Assembly: GCA_025963345.1 (NCBI GenBank)
Contig: JAOPUS010000436.1
Location: forward strand, 1-7,898
Direction: 5' to 3'
Source of the DNA: Blastococcus sp.
GTDB taxonomy: Bacteria > Actinomycetota > Actinomycetes > Mycobacteriales > Geodermatophilaceae
DNA: 7,898 nt
Shown: positions 1-5,340 of the stretch, piece by piece
How the letters are laid out: the number at the start of each line of letters is the position of its first letter
How positions within the stretch are numbered: position 1 is the stretch's first letter
Program-made: the position numbers and the translations under genes
The notes under the pieces: generated by a model
What the model was told of the DNA's origin: nothing
Database searches by the model: none
Seen by the model: the letters and a program-made list of their open reading frames with translations, nothing else

Positions 1-391
1 CGGCGCGCAGGATGCGCACGCACATCGAGTGGAAGGTCGACACCCACATCGCACGGGCGCGGGGCCCGACCAGCGCCGCCACCCGGTCCTTCATCTCGCC
101 GGCGGCCTTGTTGGTGAAGGTGATCGCCAGGATCTCGCCGGGCTGGGTGTGCCGGGCACCGAGGAGGTAGGCGATGCGGTGTGTGAGCACGCGGGTCTTG
201 CCCGAACCGGCACCGGCCACGATGAGGAGCGGGCCGCCCTCGTGGACGACGGCCTGACGCTGGGGGCCGTTGAGGCCGGCGAGCATGCGGTCGAGTTCCC
301 GGCCCACGGACCCGGGTGCGGAGCGCTGGAGGGCCTCCGTCCCGGGAAGAGTGTTCTGGGCACCGGAGGGGGCCTGCTGGACGCTGCTCAT
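1..391 (-). CDS. pcrA: UvrD/PcrA-type ATP-dependent DNA helicase, N-terminal part (gene runs off the left edge)
   Basis: The 130 visible residues are the start of a superfamily 1A 3'-5' DNA helicase, which unwinds DNA in repair and replication-fork maintenance. Motifs in order are a Q-motif region (LNGPQRQAVV, residues 40-49), Walker A AGAGSGKT (59-66), motif Ia TFTNKAAGEM (91-100) and the start of motif Ib, STFHS (118-122). About 600 or more further residues of the usual family length lie outside the window. The ATG at 391 has GAGGAGG just upstream. The second GAGG is close (2 nt), so the first one probably positions the ribosome. About 35 residues of Ser/Gly/Pro-rich, probably disordered tail come before the conserved core. 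The gene is divergent from the chorismate mutase leader, with about 117 nt between them for both promoters. Helicase identity is clear. PcrA rather than another UvrD paralogue is inferred from the motif wording and from this neighbourhood. Confidence 0.93.
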   Translation of the reverse strand, partial: MSSVQQAPSGAQNTLPGTEALQRSAPGSVGRELDRMLAGLNGPQRQAVVHEGGPLLIVAGAGSGKTRVLTHRIAYLLGARHTQPGEILAITFTNKAAGEMKDRVAALVGPRARAMWVSTFHSMCVRILRA

Positions 392-495
392 GACCTCCTC
401 ACTGTAAGCCGGACGGGTGACAGACCTTCCTGGCGAGGGACCCTGCGCCACACCCGCCCCAGGGAAGGGTCATGGCATCGCAGCACGCGCTGTGG

Positions 496-501
496 CAGAC
501 T
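496..501 (+). promoter_or_regulatory. Candidate -10 element for the chorismate mutase leader transcript
   Basis: The hexamer CAGACT fits the actinobacterial TANNNT-like -10 at four positions (A2, A4, C5, T6) and lies 7 nt before the GTG at 509. That spacing would start transcription at the leader ORF's first base, giving a leaderless leader peptide. This matters because the GTG has no Shine-Dalgarno sequence. I see no convincing -35 box. The same CAGACTCGG string occurs before the GTG of the hypothetical gene at 1251 on the other strand. Confidence 0.4.
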
Positions 502-508
502 CGGCTCC

Positions 509-571
509 GTGCTCGCCACGGTCAGCTTTTACTACGGTCACCGGGATCCGGTGTCCGTCACCGCTGGCTGA
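509..571 (+). CDS. Phe/Tyr leader peptide of the chorismate mutase attenuator (20 aa)
   Basis: This short ORF runs from GTG 509 to TGA 569-571 and encodes VLATVSFYYG followed by ten more residues. Residues 7-9 are Phe-Tyr-Tyr (codons TTT TAC TAC), the end products of the branch that chorismate mutase opens. TTT is also an uncommon Phe codon in so GC-rich a genome. By analogy with trp attenuation, a ribosome that lacks charged Tyr-tRNA or Phe-tRNA would stall here. The stop codon lies 16 nt before the left arm of the terminator stem. No Shine-Dalgarno precedes the GTG, and a -10-like CAGACT 7 nt upstream suggests leaderless translation. The peptide itself probably has no function beyond ribosome sensing. 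The case rests on codon content, position and RNA folding, not on homology. Confidence 0.72.
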   Translation: MLATVSFYYGHRDPVSVTAG

Positions 572-597
572 GCAACCGCCGCAACAGACGCCCCGGG
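534..597 (+). promoter_or_regulatory. Attenuator RNA: 1:2 pause hairpin and alternative 2:3 antiterminator
   Basis: Segment 1 (534-544) pairs with segment 2 (548-558) as ten base pairs with a single T-T mismatch and a 3-nt loop. Segment 1 begins on the second Tyr codon (533-535). Segment 2 (550-558) can instead pair with 584-592 as eight base pairs, one of them G-U, with one internal mismatch. That second pairing would consume the left arm of the terminator at 588-597. A ribosome stalled on Phe-Tyr-Tyr would cover segment 1, release segment 2 and prevent termination. A ribosome that reaches the stop at 569-571 would mask segment 2 and let the terminator form. The pairings are read directly from the sequence and the mechanism is inferred. 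Confidence 0.68.
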
Positions 598-627
598 CCC
601 GAAGAGCCCCGGGGCGTTTTTCTGTTT
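588..627 (+). terminator. Intrinsic terminator/attenuator upstream of chorismate mutase
   Basis: ACGCCCCGGG (588-597) and CCCGGGGCGT (608-617) form a perfect 10-bp stem with a 10-nt loop, followed at once by TTTTTCTGTTT (617-627). This is a textbook rho-independent terminator, and T runs are rare in this sequence. It lies about 40 nt upstream of the chorismate mutase start and 16 nt downstream of the leader peptide stop. It therefore ends the leader transcript rather than a gene, as expected of an attenuator. Confidence 0.85.
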
Positions 628-665
628 CCGGGGTCGACGGGCCACCAGCACCCGAAGGACATCCG

Positions 666-950
666 ATGAGCACCATGACCGCCTCCCCCGCCGACACCGT
701 CGACGACCCGTCGGCGCGGATCGGTGAGCTGCGCAGCTCGATCGACGCCTGCGATGCCGAGATCATCGAGCTCGTGCATCGTCGGCTGGCCATCTCGCAC
801 GAGATCGGCGCCCTGCGCGCTGCCAGCGGCGGCACCCGACTGTCGCTGTCCCGGGAGCAGCAGGTGCTCTCCCGTTTCCGCGCCGCCCTGGGGCCCGACG
901 GCGCCGCGCTCGGCATGATGCTGCTCCGCCAGGGCCGCGGCCGGCTCTGA
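666..950 (+). CDS. aroQ: AroQ-type chorismate mutase (94 aa, monofunctional)
   Basis: The enzyme rearranges chorismate to prephenate, the committed step to phenylalanine and tyrosine, in the cytoplasm. At 94 residues it is a single all-helical AroQ domain. It resembles the mycobacterial intracellular enzyme (AroQ-delta, Rv0948c): LRSSID (22-27), HRR (38-40), LRAASGGTRL (50-59), SRE (62-64), ALGPDG and the C-terminal GRGRL. By that alignment the active-site arginines are Arg23, Arg40, Arg51 and Arg63, with Glu64, all present. GAAGGA (654-659) lies 6 nt before the ATG. In M. tuberculosis this short enzyme is weak alone and is boosted by binding DAHP synthase, so a similar partner is likely here. 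As I recall, the mycobacterial protein carries Gly-His after this protein's last residue. There is no signal peptide. Expression is probably controlled by the Phe/Tyr attenuator just upstream. Confidence 0.92.
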   Translation: MSTMTASPADTVDDPSARIGELRSSIDACDAEIIELVHRRLAISHEIGALRAASGGTRLSLSREQQVLSRFRAALGPDGAALGMMLLRQGRGRL

Positions 951-951
951 G

Positions 952-1251
952 CTAGGGCTCGGCGCGCCAGACCAGTTGCCGCTCGTCGTCCATCGCGACG
1001 ACCTCCAGGACGGCACCGGCGCGCCGGCTGAGCGCGAGCGCGTCGTCCGCGAGCTCGCGACCGAGGGCCACCGCCTCGTCGAGGTCGGCCGCCGGGCAGT
1101 CGGTGGACAGGCGGAGGACGGCTGGATCGGCGTCCCGCCAGACCATCAGGTCGTCGTCCCCGGGCCGGAGGGTGGTGCTGAGCGCGTCGACGACGTCGTT
1201 GCCGGGGACGGCGTCGAACCGCACCGAGACCGCGAGCGAGAAGGTGGGCAC
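952..1251 (-). CDS. Hypothetical protein (about 99 aa)
   Basis: I do not recognise this family. The product is a small, acidic, soluble protein with no signal peptide or membrane segment. It starts (M)PTFSLAVSVRF, looks like alternating strand and helix, and ends in QLVWRAEP. It has a strong codon bias typical of real genes here. Its TAG stop (952-954) lies one base from the chorismate mutase TGA, so the two genes converge with no room for a separate terminator. The chosen start is GTG 1251, which has a CAGACT hexamer 6 nt upstream and could be leaderless. A GTG at 1314 would add 21 residues (MDVGKRCGPR and on) that look less like a protein start and also lack a ribosome-binding site. Function is unknown. 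Confidence 0.65.
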   Translation of the reverse strand: MPTFSLAVSVRFDAVPGNDVVDALSTTLRPGDDDLMVWRDADPAVLRLSTDCPAADLDEAVALGRELADDALALSRRAGAVLEVVAMDDERQLVWRAEP

Positions 1252-1257
1252 ACCCCG

Positions 1258-1263
1258 AGTCTG
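1258..1263 (-). promoter_or_regulatory. Candidate -10 element (CAGACT) for the hypothetical gene
   Basis: CAGACT on the minus strand ends 6 nt before the GTG at 1251. This repeats the arrangement at the chorismate mutase leader (CAGACTCGG then GTG). It supports the shorter, leaderless start of the hypothetical gene. No good -35 is visible, so this is only suggestive. Confidence 0.3.
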
Positions 1264-1493
1264 CGGCAGGGGGTGTATCCGGAGCCGGGGGCCGCATCTC
1301 TTCCCGACGTCCACAGCACCGGTGCCGGAGAGACGTGAGCCCCATGCCCGAGCCGACCGCAGTCCCGCTGTTCTCCCGCCGTGTGCCTGCGGAGGTGGCC
1401 GACCGCATCCGGTGAGGAGACGTCCGGCCCCGTCCGACGTCCGCCCGCCGTGACCCCGCGGGCAGTCGACGACGAGGCCGGAGACCGGCCAGG

Positions 1494-1533
1494 CCCCGGT
1501 TGCCGAGGGGGATCGCGAGTCACGGCAACGGGG
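1494..1533. repeat. Imperfect inverted repeat (hairpin) in the gap
   Basis: GTTGCCG (1499-1505) pairs with CGGCAAC (1523-1529). After one bulged G (1498), CCCC (1494-1497) pairs with GGGG (1530-1533). That gives 11 bp around a 17-nt loop. No T run follows on either strand, so it is not a classic terminator. It could be an RNA structure or a protein-binding site upstream of the deacetylase gene. In DNA this GC-rich it could also be chance. Confidence 0.35.
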
Positions 1534-1632
1534 AGCAGCCGGTCAGCGGGAGCCGGTCGGGTCGCCAGGGGGAGGACCCGGCCGGCTTCCGGTCAGCCTG
1601 ATGTCGTGTCACCCCGGCGGAGAGGACCGGAC

Positions 1633-1722
1633 ATGACCCGCACCGAGACCGCCCGCAACCCGGACAAGCTCGCGGGCCTGTCCCTCACCGGTTCCGGGAC
1701 CGACCTAGGCTCCGGCGCGTGA
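1633..1722 (+). CDS. Possible 29-aa ORF coupled to the PIG-L gene
   Basis: The ORF runs from ATG 1633 to TGA 1720-1722, starts MTRTETARNP and ends TGSGTDLGSGA. A good Shine-Dalgarno (GGAGAGGA, 1619-1626) lies 6 nt upstream. Of its 29 codons, 27 end in G or C, and this bias starts at the ATG because the same frame upstream lacks it. The stop overlaps the GTG of the PIG-L gene by 4 nt, as in translationally coupled pairs. I know no homologue and see no domain. Against it, a -10-like TAGGCT lies inside it, which would make the PIG-L gene independently transcribed. It is either a small real gene or leader, or a chance ORF. Confidence 0.38.
   Translation: MTRTETARNPDKLAGLSLTGSGTDLGSGA
1706..1711 (+). 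promoter_or_regulatory. Candidate -10 element for a leaderless PIG-L transcript
   Basis: TAGGCT matches the actinobacterial TANNNT -10 consensus and is 7 nt before the GTG at 1719. Transcription would begin at or next to the start codon. The PIG-L gene has no Shine-Dalgarno of its own, which fits. No clear -35 box is present at 16-18 nt. Confidence 0.42.
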
Positions 1723-2453
1723 CCGCGCCCCTCCCCCGCACCCCCGCCGAGCATGTCGAGCGTGTGCTGTGCGTCCTTGCCCATCCCGACGACGTCGACT
1801 TCGGCAGCGCCGGAACGGTCGCCACCTGGACGACGGCCGGTACCGAGGTCACCTACTGCATCGTCACCGACGGCGACGCGGGCGGCTTCGACGACACCCC
1901 GCGCGACCAGATGGGCCCCTTGCGCCAGGCCGAGCAGCGGGCGGCAGCCGCCGCGGTCGGCGTGTCCGACGTCCGGTTCCTCGGCTATCCCGACGGCCGG
2001 CTGGAACTGACGCTCGACCTGCGCCGCGACATCAGCCGGGTGATCCGCCAGGTACGGCCTCAGCGCGTACTGAGCACGTCGCCGGAGCGGTTCTGGGATC
2101 GGATCGGGGCCAGCCACCCCGACCACATGACCGTCGGTGAGTCGACGATGCGGGCCGTCTACCCCGACGCGCGCAACCCGTTCGCCTTCCCGGAACTCCT
2201 GGACGACGAGGGCCTCGAGGCGTGGACCGTCTCCGAGGTCTGGCTCGGCGCCAGCCCGCGCGCCGACCACGCCGTCGACGTCACCGACGTGCTGGACCGC
2301 AAGCTCGCCGCCCTGCACTGCCACGTCACGCAGGTGAGCCACAGCCCCGACCTCGACACCTTCGTCACCGCCTGGATGGCCGAGACGGCGAAGCGGTTCG
2401 GCCTGCCCGAGGGACGGCTGGCCGAGTCGTTCCACGTCGTCCACACCGCCTGA
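1719..2453 (+). CDS. PIG-L/LmbE-family zinc-dependent deacetylase
   Basis: This 244-residue protein belongs to the PIG-L fold, which includes GlcNAc-PI deacetylase and the mycothiol enzymes MshB and Mca. It hydrolyses N-acyl groups on sugars or thiol conjugates. Seen in the sequence: AHPDDVDFGSAG (21-32), giving predicted zinc ligands His22 and Asp25 with Asp24 as general base; the strand and glycine loop CIVTDGDAGG (47-56); and SHPDH (132-136), giving His136 as third ligand and His133 as the transition-state His, by analogy with MshB. Val26 replaces the Glu of the more common HPDDE, so it is probably not MshB itself. There is no signal peptide or membrane segment, so it is cytoplasmic. The GTG start overlaps a small upstream ORF by 4 nt and may be leaderless. 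It converges on the glycan operon, so a role in sugar N-deacetylation there is possible but unproven. The fold is certain and the substrate unknown. Confidence 0.9.
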   Translation: MTAPLPRTPAEHVERVLCVLAHPDDVDFGSAGTVATWTTAGTEVTYCIVTDGDAGGFDDTPRDQMGPLRQAEQRAAAAAVGVSDVRFLGYPDGRLELTLDLRRDISRVIRQVRPQRVLSTSPERFWDRIGASHPDHMTVGESTMRAVYPDARNPFAFPELLDDEGLEAWTVSEVWLGASPRADHAVDVTDVLDRKLAALHCHVTQVSHSPDLDTFVTAWMAETAKRFGLPEGRLAESFHVVHTA

Positions 2454-2456
2454 CGT

Positions 2457-2479
2457 CCCGCCCCTGCCCGGGGTGCGGG
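2457..2479. terminator. Weak hairpin between convergent genes
   Basis: CCCGC (2457-2461) pairs with GCGGG (2475-2479). The stem continues with three more C-G pairs after one bulged base, around a 6-nt loop. It fills the 34-nt space between the PIG-L stop and the GtrA-like stop. It lacks a T run on either side, so termination may need Rho or be inefficient. Confidence 0.35.
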
Positions 2480-2487
2480 AGATGAGG

Positions 2488-2928
2488 TCAGGACGCCGCG
2501 GGGACGAGTGAGGTCGGCTGTGCGCGCGTGCCGGCGCCGGGGCCGGTCGGGGCATCCCGACCGGCCCCGGTCATCACCAGTTTGGTCAGGACGAACGCGA
2601 TCGGCAGGGTGACCGCGGTCGCCACCAGAGGGGCCAACCGCTCACCGGTGACCTGGAGAGCCACGAGCTGCCAGACGACCAGCGTCCGCAGTCCCATCGT
2701 GGTCAGGTTCGTGATCATGAAGCTGACCAGCGATCGGCCGGTCATCCGCACCTGGAACGCGTACCGGGCGTTCATCAGGTAGGCGAGGACGATCGCGATC
2801 CCGAGCGCCAGCACGTTCGCGACGACGTAGGGAACAACCAGCAGGAAGAGCAGGTACAGCGCGTAGTACAGCAGCGTGTTGAGGACGTTGACGACGACGA
2901 ACCGGACGAACACCCGCGCCGACGTCAT
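2488..2928 (-). CDS. GtrA-like four-helix membrane protein
   Basis: This 146-residue protein has four predicted membrane helices (about 8-30, 32-52, 69-92 and 98-118). It carries the GtrA signature region around LMNARYAFQVR (51-61). GtrA proteins are thought to move polyprenyl-phosphate sugars across the cytoplasmic membrane, or to help a partner glycosyltransferase do so. It is last in the six-gene operon. Its ATG overlaps the stop of the GT2 gene as ATGA (2925-2928), and GGGGGA within the end of that gene can serve as its ribosome-binding site. The pairing with a polyprenol-type GT2 is typical of the family. Residues 119-146 form a Gly/Pro/Ala-rich tail beyond the usual family end, and the DNA under that tail holds a perfect 15-bp inverted repeat. 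Confidence 0.88.
   Translation of the reverse strand: MTSARVFVRFVVVNVLNTLLYYALYLLFLLVVPYVVANVLALGIAIVLAYLMNARYAFQVRMTGRSLVSFMITNLTTMGLRTLVVWQLVALQVTGERLAPLVATAVTLPIAFVLTKLVMTGAGRDAPTGPGAGTRAQPTSLVPAAS
2537..2570. repeat. Perfect 15-bp inverted repeat with 4-nt loop inside the 3' end of the GtrA-like gene
   Basis: CCGGGGCCGGTCGGG (2537-2551) and CCCGACCGGCCCCGG (2556-2570) are exact reverse complements separated by GCAT. Either strand's RNA would form a very stable hairpin. It sits in the codons for the protein's non-conserved tail, about 50 nt before the stop, and has no T run. It may block readthrough or protect the mRNA 3' end. Confidence 0.9.
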
Positions 2929-3746
2929 CCCTGCGTCCCCCGCGGGGCGTACCGGCCCAGGGCCGCACGACCCAGGATGCGGACCAGGTCGAACTGGCCC
3001 CGCCGGCCGTGGATCTTCGTCGGAATCCCACCGTCCGACGGATAGGCCCGCGTGACCGGGACCTCCGTGCAGCGGTAGCCCAGCCGGGCCGCCCGGATGG
3101 GCAGGTAGGCGAGCAGCTCGTAGGTGTCGAACACGTCCCGCATCGGAGCGACCCGGGGATCGGTCAGCAGGGCACGGGAGTGCCCTCGGAAACCGTTGGT
3201 CGTGTCGGTGTAGCGCTTCCGGGCGGCCACCGAGGTGACCGGCGCGTGCAGCAGCTTGATGGCCAGGTACCGCTCACGCGGGGTGTTGATCGCCTGCCCC
3301 CCGGGGACGAACCGCGATCCCTGCACGAAGTCGGTACCGGCGTCCAGCTCGGCAACGAAGCGCGGCAGCGCGGACACGTCGTCCTTGCCGTTGCCGTCCA
3401 CCGTGATGACGCCGTCGTAGCCCTCGCGCAGCGCGAACGCGAAACCCATCCGCAGCTGCGCGCTCAGCTTGCCGGCGTCGTCCTTGACCAGGAGCGCGCG
3501 CACGCCGAGCTCGCGCAGCACGTCGGGATCGTTGGAGCCGTCGGTGCTGCCGCCGTCGGCGACCACGACGTCGAGCCCGAGCCCGAGGTCACGCAGCGCC
3601 CGGAGCTGGCCCAGGATCCGCTCGCCCTCGTTGATGACCGGGATGAGCACGCAGTAGCGGCTGGCCCGCTCCCGCAGGACATGCACGTGCGCGCGCGGAA
3701 CCGACCAGGTGGCCTCCTCGCCGTCCCTCAGCAGTTCGCTGCTCAT
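2925..3746 (-). CDS. GT2 family glycosyltransferase, polyprenyl-phosphate sugar synthase type, soluble
   Basis: This 273-residue GT-A fold enzyme probably transfers a sugar from a nucleotide donor to a polyprenyl phosphate or another glycan acceptor on the inner face of the membrane. Motifs are VLIPVINEGERI (33-44), ADGGSTDGS (63-71), the metal-binding region VDGNGKDD (116-123, equivalent to the DxD site), FVQGSRFVPGG (140-150), and TDTTNGFRGHS (180-190) with DVFDTYELL (204-212). It has no C-terminal membrane helices, unlike GtrB or ArnC. That makes sense if the GtrA-like protein encoded next supplies the membrane part. The ATG overlaps the isomerase stop as ATGA (3743-3746), with AGGAAG about 8 nt upstream. 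All recognisable catalytic motifs are intact, so this is the likely active transferase of the operon. Donor and acceptor cannot be read from the sequence. Confidence 0.9.
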   Translation of the reverse strand: MSSELLRDGEEATWSVPRAHVHVLRERASRYCVLIPVINEGERILGQLRALRDLGLGLDVVVADGGSTDGSNDPDVLRELGVRALLVKDDAGKLSAQLRMGFAFALREGYDGVITVDGNGKDDVSALPRFVAELDAGTDFVQGSRFVPGGQAINTPRERYLAIKLLHAPVTSVAARKRYTDTTNGFRGHSRALLTDPRVAPMRDVFDTYELLAYLPIRAARLGYRCTEVPVTRAYPSDGGIPTKIHGRRGQFDLVRILGRAALGRYAPRGTQG

Positions 3747-4555
3747 CCGTACGTCTTCCTCACGAAGTCGGCCGTGCGCCGCACGGCACCGGTCACGTCA
3801 TCTGCCTGCGGCAGCATCTCCACGGAGACGTGCCCGTCGTAGTCCACGGCGCGGAGCGCAGCGGCCACGACGTCGTGGTCGACCGCCCCCCCGGGCAGGA
3901 CCGCACCCAGCTGGGGTGCACTCGCGTGGACGTGGGCCAGCACGTCGGCACCGGCCCGGATCCGCTCGGCCGCGTCGTCGCCGGCCAGAGCCATGCACGC
4001 GGTGTCGAGGTGCAGGCGCACGCCGGGCGAATCCACCGCTCGGACGAAGGCGGTCGATGCCACGGCATCGGTGAGGTAGTCGCACTTGTAGTCGACGGGG
4101 TTGGCCTCGATGCAGAAGCAGACGCCGAGGTCGGCGGCGGCGGCGCCGAGCCGGGAGAAGACCTCGACGGCGATCTCGTCGGCCCGGTCGACGGGGAGGC
4201 CGTCGCGGCGCCGGTTACCCGGTGAGCCGAACACCAGGCGGGTCGCGCCCAGCCGTGCCGCGAGGCGGGCCATGCCGACGAGGTGGTCGTGCAGGCCCTG
4301 GCGCGACTCGGCGTCACCGAACAGCTGCAGCTCCGGTCGCTGGAACAGCAGTGACTGCAGGGCCACGATGCGCAGCCCCGTGGCCTCGATCCCGGTGCGG
4401 ACCGCCGCGATCTCGTCGTCGTCCCGGGCGAGCGGGTCGGTCCAGAGCCGGGTGGGGGCGACCTCGAGGGAGCCGAAACCCAGCTCGGGCAGCTCCGGCA
4501 GGAGCTGGCGGTCGTCCTCGGCGGGCCAGGCCAGGTTGGAGAAGGCCAGCTTCAC
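3743..4555 (-). CDS. Sugar phosphate isomerase/epimerase-like TIM-barrel protein (AP_endonuc_2 family)
   Basis: This 270-residue protein has a xylose-isomerase-like TIM barrel, the family of IolE, IolI, Hyi and L-ribulose-phosphate epimerases. It starts MKLAFSNLAWP, the usual first barrel strand. The predicted divalent metal ligands are present at the expected strand ends: Glu150 (CIEANP), Asp184 (LHLDTA), His210 (HVHAS) and Glu246 (VEMLP). It is therefore probably an active isomerase or epimerase on a keto-sugar or cyclitol rather than a nuclease. It is cytoplasmic. The GTG start overlaps the preceding epimerase gene by 4 nt (4552-4555) and has no clear Shine-Dalgarno, so translation is probably coupled. 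Its place between an NAD-dependent epimerase and a glycosyltransferase suggests it prepares the sugar that is then loaded. Confidence 0.86.
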   Translation of the reverse strand: MKLAFSNLAWPAEDDRQLLPELPELGFGSLEVAPTRLWTDPLARDDDEIAAVRTGIEATGLRIVALQSLLFQRPELQLFGDAESRQGLHDHLVGMARLAARLGATRLVFGSPGNRRRDGLPVDRADEIAVEVFSRLGAAAADLGVCFCIEANPVDYKCDYLTDAVASTAFVRAVDSPGVRLHLDTACMALAGDDAAERIRAGADVLAHVHASAPQLGAVLPGGAVDHDVVAAALRAVDYDGHVSVEMLPQADDVTGAVRRTADFVRKTYG

Positions 4556-5340
4556 GAGGCGGCCCGCACGAGTTCCTGCGCACCCCAGACCTGAACGGCG
4601 GCCAGCGTCTCTTCCCGCGAACGCAGGTACGGACCCTCACGGCCGGCGATCTCCGCGGCGTACCGGGTCCGCAGGTCGTAGGCGGCGACGGGCCGGTCGT
4701 CGCAGCGGTAGTCCACCCCGAAGGCCTCGCGCGCCACCTCTGCCGACGTGACCGGCTCGGTCGCCAGGTTGACGACCGTCAGGCCGGCGTCCCGACCGAG
4801 CAGCACGTGCCCCCAGAGGTCGCGCACGTCGTAGAACTGGAAGGAGGACGACTCGTGGGCGAATCGGGCCTCGGGCTGATGGATGAGGTCGTACACGAGG
4901 TTCTTCTTCAGTCCGGGACCGAACATGCCCGGCAGCCGGACGATCAGTGCGTCGTCGAACCGGCCGGTCACGAACTCCTCGAGCAGCGCGCGGTGGCGGC
5001 CGTAGGCCTGCTCCTGGCCGGTGTCGGCGGCGGTCGCCTCATCGGCCCCACGAGAATCGGAGTAGACGTCGACGGTGGAGACCAGGACGCACGACGTCGC
5101 CCGGCTGGAGTCCAGGGCCTCGATGAGGCGGGTGATCCCCGCCCAGTCGGCCTCCGGGTCGGCGTTGGCCTTCCACTTCTCCGCCGGCGCACCGGCGCAG
5201 ACGACCTCGTCGACGTCCGCGTCGCGGAGCTGGTCGATGTCGGTGCTGCGAAAGCGGGCCACCGGGCGCACCCGGGGCTCGAGCGCGCCGCCGACGAATC
5301 CCGACCAGCCGACCAGGGCCCGGCGGGGTGCGGCAGTCAC
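4552..5340 (-). CDS. Short NAD(P)-dependent epimerase/dehydratase-like protein (extended SDR)
   Basis: This 262-residue Rossmann protein carries the glycine-rich GWSGFVGG loop (11-18), STVDVYS (88-94, catalytic Ser/Thr strand) and AYGRHR (112-117) where extended SDRs have YxxxK. RLPGMFGPGLKKN (135-147) follows, then the conserved FQFYDVRDLWGHV (167-179) of the substrate domain. It is shorter than the roughly 310-340 residues usual for sugar epimerases. The second catalytic residue is Arg117 instead of Lys. The protein probably oxidises, epimerises or dehydrates a nucleotide sugar or cyclitol, or it may be a redox-weakened relative. The GTG start overlaps the upstream stop as GTGA (5337-5340), with AGGTGG a few bases before it. 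The fold is clear and the reaction is not. Confidence 0.85.
   Translation of the reverse strand: MTAAPRRALVGWSGFVGGALEPRVRPVARFRSTDIDQLRDADVDEVVCAGAPAEKWKANADPEADWAGITRLIEALDSSRATSCVLVSTVDVYSDSRGADEATAADTGQEQAYGRHRALLEEFVTGRFDDALIVRLPGMFGPGLKKNLVYDLIHQPEARFAHESSSFQFYDVRDLWGHVLLGRDAGLTVVNLATEPVTSAEVAREAFGVDYRCDDRPVAAYDLRTRYAAEIAGREGPYLRSREETLAAVQVWGAQELVRAAS

Larger units (their letters stand above)
1252..1632. other. Gap without a convincing gene
   Basis: No frame shows sustained coding bias here. It holds the possible promoter of the hypothetical gene on the left and an imperfect hairpin near 1494-1533. A 23-codon ORF runs from ATG 1344 to TGA 1413-1415 (starts MPEPTAVPLF, ends RVPAEVADRIR) and reads like the N-terminus of a protein cut short. 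It could be a gene remnant, but its only ribosome-binding-site-like sequence (GGAGAG) is about 12 nt away and nothing recognisable follows in any frame. The repeated string CCGGTCAGC occurs twice (about 1539 and 1590). I could not match the region to a known riboswitch class. Confidence 0.5.

Noticed and set aside
417..665. In-frame extension of chorismate mutase upstream to about 417
   Set aside because: The extra residues are not conserved, cross the terminator hairpin, and the ATG at 666 has a well-placed ribosome-binding site.
470..1408. Long open frame on the minus strand
   Set aside because: It lies opposite chorismate mutase and overlaps the hypothetical gene in another frame. Its product is Arg/Pro/Ala-rich without motifs, a common artefact of GC-rich DNA.
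1420..1630. Riboswitch (cobalamin- or c-di-AMP-like) in the structured gap
   Set aside because: I could not match the conserved core sequences of these classes. Only generic GC-rich hairpins are present.
1593..2555. 320-codon open frame opposite the PIG-L gene
   Set aside because: The PIG-L frame has a clear zinc-hydrolase sequence. The opposite frame has no recognisable domain.
3009..3842. 277-codon open frame opposite the GT2 gene
   Set aside because: It is the complement of a motif-rich glycosyltransferase and has low-complexity Val/Gly/Arg composition.
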